Of a stretch of DNA of 12,856 nucleotides, positions 7,805 through 12,856 are shown one piece after another (position 1 is the first letter of the stretch; each line of letters begins with the position of its first letter). This stretch comes from JAKFWF01 sp031374115 (lineage in GTDB: Bacteria; Pseudomonadota; Alphaproteobacteria; Rhizobiales; Hyphomicrobiaceae): contig JANMNO010000143.1 in the NCBI GenBank assembly GCA_031374115.1, positions 1 through 12,856 of the forward strand, in the 5' to 3' direction. Under the pieces are notes generated by a model, which worked only from the letters and a program-made list of their open reading frames with translations, was not told the DNA's origin and searched no databases. The translations under genes were made by a program, and so were the position numbers.

Positions 7805-8820
7805 CTTCCAACGTCAACAGCTGCACCGGATCGTGCACTCCGCAACAGCGCTGCCAGCGTCAAAGCGATGTCGATCGATTCCTGTTCGGTGGCGCCAGTC
7901 CAGTGCTTGGGGCCACCGGACACGAGACGCGCGAATGACTCCGCTTCGGCGAGGAAGCCATTGCCGCCCGCGACTTTAATCGTTTCGATCGCATCGGTGA
8001 CCATGATGCCGCGACGCAGGTAAACGACCGGCTCGCCGCCGATCGGCGGGTGGTTGAGATAGGTCACGTCGATCGATCCGGCATCGCCCGCGATCTGCGC
8101 CGCCCGATGGTATCCGGTTGCGAAGCTCGATGTGATCTGGGCGATCAGCCCGCTGTCGTACTCCATGGTTGCGGCGAGCGTCTTGTCAACACCGGACTCG
8201 GACCACCGAGCGATCGCGTGCACCCGAGACGGCCGCTCGCCGGCAATCGCGCGCACGAAGCTCACAGGATAACTGCCCGCATCCATCAACGAGCCGCCGC
8301 CCAGGTCGGGCATCAGGCGAATGTTGGCCGGGTCAGAAAAGAAAACGCCGAAGCTAGCGCGGATCAGTTGCGGCTTTCCGATTGCTCCGCTTTTGACCAG
8401 CTCCCGCACCTTCAGCGTTTGCGGTTGCGCCAGGTACGGATAGGCTTCCACGAGATGCAGGCCGCTGCGGCGGGCAGCGTCGAACATGGACTTCGCCTCT
8501 GCCCCGCTCATCGCGAGCGGTTTCTCGCACAGTACATGTTTGCCTGCTTCGACGGCCTTGATGGACCACTGTGCATGCAGACTGTTGGGCAGGGGATTGT
8601 AGATCGCGTCGATATTGGGGTCGGCCAGAAGTGCCTCGTATGATGAAAACGTCCGTGCGATCGAGAGATCCTTTGCAAATGCCACGGCCTTGGCTGCTTC
8701 CCGGCTGGCTACTGCCGTTACCGCCACGAGGTGTGATGGCGCGACCGCCGTGCAGAACGCGCGAGCAATTTTAGCTGCTCCCAAAATGCCGATGCGTAAT
8801 GGCTTGCCGGTGCCCGTCAT
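7801..8820 (-). CDS. Gfo/Idh/MocA family NAD(P)-dependent oxidoreductase
   Basis: A 339-residue cytoplasmic dehydrogenase of the Gfo/Idh/MocA family. The N-terminal Rossmann domain has the nucleotide-binding GILGAAKIA segment (residues 11-19). The family motif EKP is at 99-101, with Lys100 as the usual catalytic lysine, and the C-terminal domain has GGGSLMDAGSYP at 174-185. Members oxidise or reduce sugars, inositols, dihydrodiols or related compounds; the substrate cannot be read from the sequence. The motif set resembles the dihydrodiol dehydrogenase / NADP-xylose dehydrogenase branch. The start has AGGAG 7 bases upstream. It lies 38 bases downstream of aroQ on the same strand, so the two are probably co-transcribed. 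No aminotransferase partner is nearby, so a role in making 2,3-diamino sugar for lipid A (GnnA) is not supported. Confidence 0.88.
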   Translation of the reverse strand: MTGTGKPLRIGILGAAKIARAFCTAVAPSHLVAVTAVASREAAKAVAFAKDLSIARTFSSYEALLADPNIDAIYNPLPNSLHAQWSIKAVEAGKHVLCEKPLAMSGAEAKSMFDAARRSGLHLVEAYPYLAQPQTLKVRELVKSGAIGKPQLIRASFGVFFSDPANIRLMPDLGGGSLMDAGSYPVSFVRAIAGERPSRVHAIARWSESGVDKTLAATMEYDSGLIAQITSSFATGYHRAAQIAGDAGSIDVTYLNHPPIGGEPVVYLRRGIMVTDAIETIKVAGGNGFLAEAESFARLVSGGPKHWTGATEQESIDIALTLAALLRSARSGAAVDVGS

Positions 8821-8858
8821 GGCGCGCTCCTGCCCCTGCGGGCGTCAGGTTCCAATCG

Positions 8859-9308
8859 TCAGGATTGTTTCTCGTCGATCAGGCGCGCAACACGGCGCAG
8901 TGCCAGGGTGTAGCCTTGGGTGCCGAATCCGGCGATGACGCCATCGGCCCGCAGCGACACATACGAATGGTGGCGGAACGCTTCCCGTTTATAAACATTG
9001 GAGATGTGCACTTCGACGACGGGCGGCTCAAACGTATTCAGTGCATCGAGGATTGCTACCGAGGTATGCGTGAATGCGGCGGGATTGATGACAATACCAC
9101 CGGCGGTTTCCCGCGCCTCGTGGATCCAATCGATGATCTCATACTCACGGTTGCTTTGATGAAATTTGACCTCGACTTTCAGCTCCGAAGCCAAGGCGCG
9201 GCACTCTTGTTCGACATCGGCCAAGGTCTCGTATCCGTAGATGTGCGGCTGACGCTTGCCAAGGAGATTGAGGTTGGGCCCGTTTAGTATGTACACGAGA
9301 CGGCTCAT
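8859..9308 (-). CDS. aroQ: 3-dehydroquinate dehydratase, type II
   Basis: A 149-residue enzyme of the dodecameric type II family. It converts 3-dehydroquinate to 3-dehydroshikimate, the third step of the shikimate pathway. The active-site set is intact and falls at the same numbers as in the Mycobacterium tuberculosis enzyme: Arg19, Tyr24 (in GKRQPHIYG), Asn75 (INPAAFTH), His101 (EVHISN) and Arg112 (REAFRHHS). The frame is open far upstream, but the ATG at 9308 has AAGGAG 6 bases before it and gives the standard length. In many alphaproteobacteria aroQ sits upstream of accB-accC; here the following gene is a Gfo/Idh oxidoreductase. Its promoter should lie in 9309-9524, shared with the divergent cyclase gene; I see no convincing -35/-10 pair. 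Confidence 0.95.
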   Translation of the reverse strand: MSRLVYILNGPNLNLLGKRQPHIYGYETLADVEQECRALASELKVEVKFHQSNREYEIIDWIHEARETAGGIVINPAAFTHTSVAILDALNTFEPPVVEVHISNVYKREAFRHHSYVSLRADGVIAGFGTQGYTLALRRVARLIDEKQS

Positions 9309-9404
9309 TTGAACTCCTTCACGCCGGATCTGCATCGCCGCATCACCGTCATATCTCCCAAAATTCGCAGAGCGGCAACAACGATCCTTCGCATGCACGG
9401 TCAC

Positions 9405-9426
9405 TCGATCGATGTGGGGCGATCGA
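9405..9426. repeat. Inverted repeat in the aroQ/cyclase divergent promoter region
   Basis: TCGATCG (9405-9411) and CGATCGA (9420-9426) form a perfect inverted repeat with 7-base arms and an 8-base spacer, 97 bases upstream of the aroQ start. The symmetry and position fit a dimeric regulator site. CGATCG is itself palindromic and common in this sequence, so chance is a real alternative. Confidence 0.25.
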
Positions 9427-9489
9427 AGAGCACGGTCGTTTGAACGGGAGTTGATTGGACGGGGGCACGAAATCGTTAGCTTAGTAAGT

Positions 9490-9497
9490 TCACGTGA
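9490..9497. promoter_or_regulatory. Short palindrome upstream of the cyclase start
   Basis: TCACGTGA is a perfect 8-base palindrome, 27 bases before the TTG start of the cyclase gene, where an operator or the transcription start region would lie. No known regulator can be named from it. An 8-base palindrome can easily occur by chance. Confidence 0.18.
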
Positions 9498-9524
9498 CGC
9501 TGGAATTCGATTGGAGATTGAACG

Positions 9525-10880
9525 TTGTCGATTACGGCGGCAGTTGCCGACAAATTTACCGGCCGGCTCAAACCGGAACCGTTGCCGCAGCGTGTGCAAA
9601 CCATAATCCGTGAGCGTGAAGAGGAGAGCGAACGGCTGATCGGGTGGGTGCAGCTTGGCCTCGTCGTCACGTTCGGTGCGCTATTTTTCCTGGCACCCCG
9701 GCCGGCCGACGCTGGCATGACGATGGCCGAGCCCGTGCCGATCGCGCTCACCGTTTATGCGCTGTTCACGATGGCGCGGCTGGCGCTCGCCTACATGGGT
9801 CGCGTGCCGTGGTGGCTTCTGGTCATCTCGATTCTGATCGATATTTCGTTGTTGATGATGCTGATCTGGTACTTCCATATCGACTATGGGCAGCCGGCTG
9901 CGTTTTCGCTGAAAGTGCCAACCTTCATCTACGTGTTCGTTTTCATTGCGTTGCGCGGACTGCGCTTCGACTATCGCTACGTCTTGCTGACCGGCGCGTC
10001 GGTCGCAGTGGGCTGGGCAGTGATGGTATGGGCTGCGATCCGCGTCGATGGCGCCGCGGTCATCACCAAAAATTTTGGCACTTATCTCACGAGCAACCGC
10101 ATTCTGATCGGCGCTGAGTTCGACAAGATCCTGACAGTGCTCTTGGTTACTTGCCTGCTTGCGATTGGTGTCAAGCGTGCCCAGGCGATGCTGGTGTTGG
10201 CGACCCGCGAGGAGGCGGCCGGCCGTGAAATCCGGCGATTTCTATCGGATGGCGTCGCCGAGGCGATCACCAGTTCCGACGAACTGGTGGAAGCGGGTGC
10301 GGCCGTCGAGCGCGACGCTGCAATCGTCATGCTGGATATTCGGGGCTTCACGCGATTGGTTGCGCTGATGCCGCCGCGTCATGCGGTCGACATCTTGACG
10401 AGTTTTCACGCGCGCATCGTTCCTCTCGTGCAGAAGCACAAGGGCGTCATCGACAAGTTTCTGGGCGATGGCGTGATGGTGACGTTCGGGGCCGTCACGG
10501 CGTCGACGACAGCGGCCGCCGACGCAGTGCGTGCGCTTGACGAGATCATGCATGAGGCGACCCGGTGGCGGCAAAATCTGCTCGATGAAAACAATGAACT
10601 GTCGCTGGATGTAAACGGTGCTGCGGCCGCGGGTGCGGTCGTATTCGCGACACTGGGCAACGGCGATCGCCTGGAGCTGACCGTGATCGGCGATGCCGTC
10701 AATCTCGCAGCCAAACTTGAAAAGCACAACAAGAGCGCGGGTACGCGAGCGTTGACCACGCGCGCGACCTTCGAGTTGGCCAAAAAGCAAGGCTACGTTG
10801 GCGCCGGCGCACCCAAGATCATCGAGGCAGCGACCGTTCCTGGTGTCCCTGAACCGATCGACTTAGTGGTGCGCGGTTAG
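9525..10880 (+). CDS. Membrane-bound class III (class IIIb-like) adenylate/guanylate cyclase
   Basis: A 451-residue integral membrane protein. A cytoplasmic N-terminus is followed by six predicted helices (about residues 39-58, 69-91, 96-117, 128-146, 152-172, 202-222), then a class III cyclase catalytic domain (about 262-440) making cyclic nucleotide from NTP. Metal-binding Asp271 (LDIRGFT) and Asp315 (FLGDG) are 44 apart, as in known cyclases. Lys311 sits at the purine-recognition position, and Thr386 replaces the partner Asp, as in class IIIb enzymes. Asn393 is present, but the transition-state Arg four residues later is Lys397 (VNLAAKLE). The start is TTG at 9525 with GGAG 8-9 bases upstream; the next Met (residue 65) would delete the first helix. 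No known sensor domain was recognised in the membrane part. The stop is 10 bases from the end of the convergent cupin gene. Confidence 0.88.
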   Translation: MSITAAVADKFTGRLKPEPLPQRVQTIIREREEESERLIGWVQLGLVVTFGALFFLAPRPADAGMTMAEPVPIALTVYALFTMARLALAYMGRVPWWLLVISILIDISLLMMLIWYFHIDYGQPAAFSLKVPTFIYVFVFIALRGLRFDYRYVLLTGASVAVGWAVMVWAAIRVDGAAVITKNFGTYLTSNRILIGAEFDKILTVLLVTCLLAIGVKRAQAMLVLATREEAAGREIRRFLSDGVAEAITSSDELVEAGAAVERDAAIVMLDIRGFTRLVALMPPRHAVDILTSFHARIVPLVQKHKGVIDKFLGDGVMVTFGAVTASTTAAADAVRALDEIMHEATRWRQNLLDENNELSLDVNGAAAAGAVVFATLGNGDRLELTVIGDAVNLAAKLEKHNKSAGTRALTTRATFELAKKQGYVGAGAPKIIEAATVPGVPEPIDLVVRG

Positions 10881-10890
10881 CCGGCGCACC

Positions 10891-11295
10891 TCAAGCCTTC
10901 GGCAGTGTGACAGTTTCGAAGTCCGCCGGAAGTACGATTTCGAGGACTTCGCAGTCGTCCGAATAGTCGTGCACCATGTGATGAATGCCGGGTGGCTGGA
11001 TCCAGCAGCTGCCGGCCTTCATCGTGTGCACACCGTGGCCAACCATCTCGGTCTTGATCCAGCCTTTGAGAACGTAGATCATCTGCAACTGGACGTTGTG
11101 GAGGTGCATCTGGCGCACCTCATCGGTCGCCGGCGGCACGAACTTGATCACCTGTGCAACGGCCAAGCCGTTTGTCGCCGCGGCAATGCCCAGGTCGCGA
11201 TACTTGGCATAGCTTCGCAATCCTTCAGCGAACGAACTAGCCTCCAGATGGCTCACGGTGAAGGTTTGCTTCGGTGCAGTATCGGTCGCGGCCAT
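10891..11295 (-). CDS. Small single-domain cupin protein
   Basis: A 134-residue protein with one cupin beta-barrel. Motif 1 is HLHNVQLQMIYVLKG (His64, His66, then Gln71 where most cupins have a metal-binding Glu, then Gly78). Motif 2 is GSCWIQPPGIHHMVH (Pro102, Gly103, His105/His106). The two His clusters suggest a bound metal, but with an altered ligand set. No signal peptide is seen. The ATG at 11295 has GAGGAA 7 bases upstream; the frame is open further upstream but shows no family resemblance there. The substrate or ligand is unknown. Small cupins may be dioxygenases, isomerases or simple ligand binders, and the neighbours do not settle it. The gene is convergent with the cyclase and divergent from the SEC-C gene. 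Confidence 0.85.
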   Translation of the reverse strand: MAATDTAPKQTFTVSHLEASSFAEGLRSYAKYRDLGIAAATNGLAVAQVIKFVPPATDEVRQMHLHNVQLQMIYVLKGWIKTEMVGHGVHTMKAGSCWIQPPGIHHMVHDYSDDCEVLEIVLPADFETVTLPKA

Positions 11296-11329
11296 GGCTT
11301 TTCCTCGCGGTTGATGTGGCGTGTTCTTG

Positions 11330-11351
11330 CTTGCGGCCAGTAAAGCGCAAG
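11330..11351. repeat. Inverted repeat between the divergent cupin and SEC-C genes
   Basis: CTTGCG (11330-11335) and CGCAAG (11346-11351) form a 22-base inverted repeat with a 10-base spacer, about 35 bases upstream of the cupin start. The same 6-base arms recur with a 15-base spacer at 12274-12300, before the last gene. It could be a dimeric regulator site, but the differing spacers weaken this. Confidence 0.25.
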
Positions 11352-11458
11352 TTTGCAATTGCGTCACGCGTGATCGGCAGGCGGCCAACCTTGAATTTTA
11401 CGAGCCTTTGGCCACTTCCAATGCTATGAGACCGCGACGTTTCAACACCGAGATCGCC

Positions 11459-11677
11459 ATGAACCAGAGCAAAGTACTAGAGGCGCAAGCCGACGCCATC
11501 CTGCACCAGCACGCAGATCACGGCCATGTGCACGGCCCCAATTGCAACCACGGGCATGATCATCATCACCAGCCACATGCAGGTGAGACGTATGTGCGCG
11601 CGGCCGCAAAGATTGGCCGTAATGATCCCTGCCCTTGCGGATCGGGCAGGAAGCACAAGAAGTGCTGCCTAGGCTGA
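11459..11677 (+). CDS. Small His-rich SEC-C metal-binding motif protein
   Basis: A 72-residue soluble protein in two parts. Residues 16-40 contain eleven His and one Cys (for example GHVHGPNCNHGHDHHH), a composition typical of nickel or zinc chelating tracts. The C-terminus has the SEC-C motif, DPCPCGSGRKHKKCC, with zinc ligands Cys58, Cys60, Cys69 and Cys70 (or His66), as at the end of SecA. Stand-alone SEC-C proteins are widespread but mostly uncharacterised; metal handling or a SecA/ribosome-related contact are possibilities, not conclusions. The ATG at 11459 is chosen because homologous-looking sequence begins there; an in-frame ATG at 11426 would add 11 residues. Neither has a strong ribosome binding site. 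The last 9 bases overlap the convergent tspO. Confidence 0.82.
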   Translation: MNQSKVLEAQADAILHQHADHGHVHGPNCNHGHDHHHQPHAGETYVRAAAKIGRNDPCPCGSGRKHKKCCLG

Positions 11678-12127
11678 TCTATTCATCCGCCAAATTGCGA
11701 AGTTGAGGGCGCCGGCAAAGCTGACCCAGGCGAGATACGGCCAAAATAGCATGCTTGCAGTCTGGTCGACCGGCCACGCCAGCCAAGCGAACAACGCGAC
11801 GGACAGCCACAGCCCTCCTAGCGTGAGCATGGCCGCGCCGATGTTCTTCCGGCCGAACATGACGTACGACCAAGCGCCGTTGAGAACGAGTTGGATGATC
11901 CAGACGATCAATGGCGGGCCGAAACCGTTTTGGAGCCACACCAGCCACCCGGCTACCGCGATCGCAATGTACAGCAACGCCCACGCCGGCGCGAACAGCC
12001 AGTCCGGAGGCGTCCAGGATGGTTTGTCGAGTGATTTATACCATTCACCTGGCCGGAACATAGCGCCGGTAACCGACACCGTCATCACGCTCGCCACGAA
12101 CGCTATAAGGGAACTGTAGTTCTGCAC
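11669..12127 (-). CDS. tspO: TspO/MBR family tryptophan-rich sensory protein
   Basis: A 152-residue membrane protein with five predicted helices, the standard TspO size and topology. The conserved segments are all present: WYKSLDKPSWTPPDWLFAPAW (residues 29-49), QLVLNGAWSYVMFG (79-92) and PYLAWVSFAGALNFAIWRMN (130-149). TspO proteins bind porphyrins and sterol-like ligands and have been linked to tetrapyrrole export or turnover and stress responses; in Rhodobacter, TspO tunes photosynthesis gene expression to oxygen. The start is GTG at 12127 with GGAG 8 bases upstream. A near-consensus EcfG-type promoter lies 32-56 bases upstream, suggesting control by the general stress response. The 3' end overlaps the SEC-C gene tail to tail by 9 bases. 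Confidence 0.93.
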   Translation of the reverse strand: MQNYSSLIAFVASVMTVSVTGAMFRPGEWYKSLDKPSWTPPDWLFAPAWALLYIAIAVAGWLVWLQNGFGPPLIVWIIQLVLNGAWSYVMFGRKNIGAAMLTLGGLWLSVALFAWLAWPVDQTASMLFWPYLAWVSFAGALNFAIWRMNRSA

Positions 12128-12158
12128 CTTGTTCTCTCCACATTATCGCAGTCTACGC

Positions 12159-12183
12159 AACCATTGAGCGCCTGAGCCGTTCC
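12159..12183 (-). promoter_or_regulatory. Possible EcfG-type stress sigma factor promoter of tspO
   Basis: Read on the minus strand, GGAAC (12183-12179) is followed after exactly 16 bases by GGTT (12162-12159). The EcfG general stress sigma factor of Hyphomicrobiales recognises GGAAC-N16/17-CGTT, so only one of nine consensus positions differs. Transcription would start near 12152, leaving a leader of about 25 bases before the GTG start, which holds the ribosome binding site. Confidence 0.45.
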
Positions 12184-12363
12184 CTTAGGCCGGCTAGGCA
12201 AGATTTACGACCCGCAATCGATGGAACCAACATGCGTTGTCGACATGAGAACTCAAGCGGACCAGCATTTTTTCTTGCGTGTAGCGGGTGTGCGCGCAAG
12301 CTTACTTCGCAACTCCGCCGCAATTCATGGGCCTCATAAAGCAAAACCGATTTCTTACCCCCT

Positions 12364-12370
12364 GGAGGAG
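12364..12370 (+). promoter_or_regulatory. Strong ribosome binding site deciding a GTG start
   Basis: GGAGGAG lies 7 bases before the GTG at 12378, near-perfect complementarity to the 16S 3' end at optimal spacing. It fixes the start of the last gene at GTG rather than the ATG at 12371, which is in another frame. The rest of the gap from 12128 shows no convincing sigma-70 promoter or gene. Confidence 0.7.
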
Positions 12371-12377
12371 ATGCACC

Positions 12378-12856
12378 GTGTCGAAGAATGTCAGCCTAAT
12401 CGTGGGCTTTGGGCTCGCCGTCGCGCTTGCCGTGCCGTTGAACTCGGCCAAGGCACAATTGACGCCGCCGGCTGGCCAAGCAGATCCGAAGGCCGAGGAA
12501 AAGAAGGCGGACGACAAAAAAGGTAAGCAAAAAGCCAACGAAGGTCAGCCGGCGCCGCCCAAGGGCCCGCCGCAAGCGCCGCCAGGCCGAGGGCCTGGTG
12601 ATCGCCCGCGTGCCGATACGGAACGGCAAGGTCCAAGACCTGGCCAGCAGCGGCCGCCGGAGCCACCGAGAACGCAACAACCGCCAACGCCGCCGAGCGC
12701 TTCGCAGCAAACACCACCGGCACCGCCGAAGAAGGAGTTCCTGCCGAAGTCGACGACCGTGCCGCAGATGAAGCCGCGTCCGGATCAAGGTACGCCGCCT
12801 AATCCGCAGCAGGCTTTACCTACCGCTCCCAAGAACGCGAACGAGCGCAATCTGCC
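12378..12856 (+). CDS. Secreted Lys/Pro-rich protein, N-terminal part (3' end outside window)
   Basis: A frame beginning with GTG stays open to the window edge (159 codons). Residues 1-26 form a signal peptide: SKN, a hydrophobic core LIVGFGLAVALAVPL, then a cleavage site after AKA (residue 26). A charged segment rich in Lys, Asp and Glu follows (about residues 36-56, with EEKKADDKKGKQK). After that comes a long low-complexity region of Pro, Gln, Ala and Gly (about 57-159) with repeated PPxP elements and no aromatic residue apart from one Phe. This composition suits a flexible periplasmic spacer that crosses or lies against peptidoglycan. In alphaproteobacteria such leaders often precede an OmpA-type or other envelope domain, but that domain is not in view. 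The family is unidentified. Confidence 0.72.
   Translation, partial: MSKNVSLIVGFGLAVALAVPLNSAKAQLTPPAGQADPKAEEKKADDKKGKQKANEGQPAPPKGPPQAPPGRGPGDRPRADTERQGPRPGQQRPPEPPRTQQPPTPPSASQQTPPAPPKKEFLPKSTTVPQMKPRPDQGTPPNPQQALPTAPKNANERNL

Noticed and set aside
7801..8820. Oxidoreductase as GnnA of a 2,3-diamino-sugar lipid A pathway
   Set aside because: GnnA genes lie in lpx clusters, but this one is on the opposite strand, is joined to aroQ, and no GnnB-type aminotransferase is present.
9309..9599. Long N-terminal extension of the aroQ frame
   Set aside because: The start at 9308 has an excellent AAGGAG site and gives active-site numbering identical to known type II enzymes; the extension would also overlap the cyclase start.
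12223..12238. Plus-strand GGAAC as an EcfG promoter for the last gene
   Set aside because: The only nearby CGTT is 7 bases away and nothing close to CGTT occurs at the required 16-17 bases.
12221..12526. Plus-strand open frame over the start of the last gene
   Set aside because: It is in another frame from the signal-peptide protein, has low-quality composition and lacks a ribosome binding site for its own start.
1..12856. CRISPR arrays, tRNA/rRNA genes, insertion sequences, att sites, defence or phage genes
   Set aside because: No repeat-spacer pattern, structured RNA, transposase, integrase or defence-type protein was found on either strand.

Overview
The window looks like chromosomal DNA from an alphaproteobacterium, probably Hyphomicrobiales (Rhizobiales). 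This is inferred from the GC-rich coding sequence, the gene order rseP-bamA-lpxD-fabZ-lpxA-lpxI-lpxB, the use of LpxI rather than LpxH in the cluster, the absence of skp between bamA and lpxD, and a likely EcfG-type (general stress response) promoter before tspO. No rRNA, tRNA, CRISPR array, insertion sequence or phage gene was seen, and no stretch longer than about 250 bases lacks a gene.

Region 1 (1-7804, all plus strand) is the outer-membrane biogenesis block. It starts in the 3' end of rseP, followed by bamA (outer-membrane protein assembly). A hairpin that looks like an intrinsic terminator lies just after bamA. Then come lpxD, fabZ, lpxA, lpxI and lpxB, the early Raetz-pathway enzymes of lipid A synthesis plus the fatty-acid dehydratase that supplies hydroxyacyl-ACP chemistry. 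fabZ/lpxA, lpxA/lpxI and lpxI/lpxB overlap by 26, 17 and 4 bases, the pattern of a translationally coupled operon. LpxI is the most unusual gene here. A complete LpxI of about 281 residues is followed in frame by about 154 more residues that look like a diverged second copy of its own C-terminal domain.

Region 2 (7801-9308, minus strand) is a two-gene unit, aroQ (type II 3-dehydroquinate dehydratase, shikimate pathway) followed by a Gfo/Idh/MocA-family oxidoreductase. The oxidoreductase converges on lpxB with a 4-base overlap.

Region 3 (9525-12127) alternates strands: a six-helix membrane class III nucleotide cyclase (+), a small cupin (-), a 72-residue His-rich SEC-C protein (+) and TspO (-). 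The convergent pairs here abut or overlap, leaving no room for ordinary terminators.

Region 4 (12128-12856) has an intergenic gap and then the start of a secreted, Lys- then Pro-rich protein with a very strong ribosome binding site, cut by the window end.

Most of the window is ordinary housekeeping. The observations most worth checking are the extended LpxI, the putative EcfG promoter of tspO, and the Asn-Lys pair replacing Asn-Arg in the cyclase active site.
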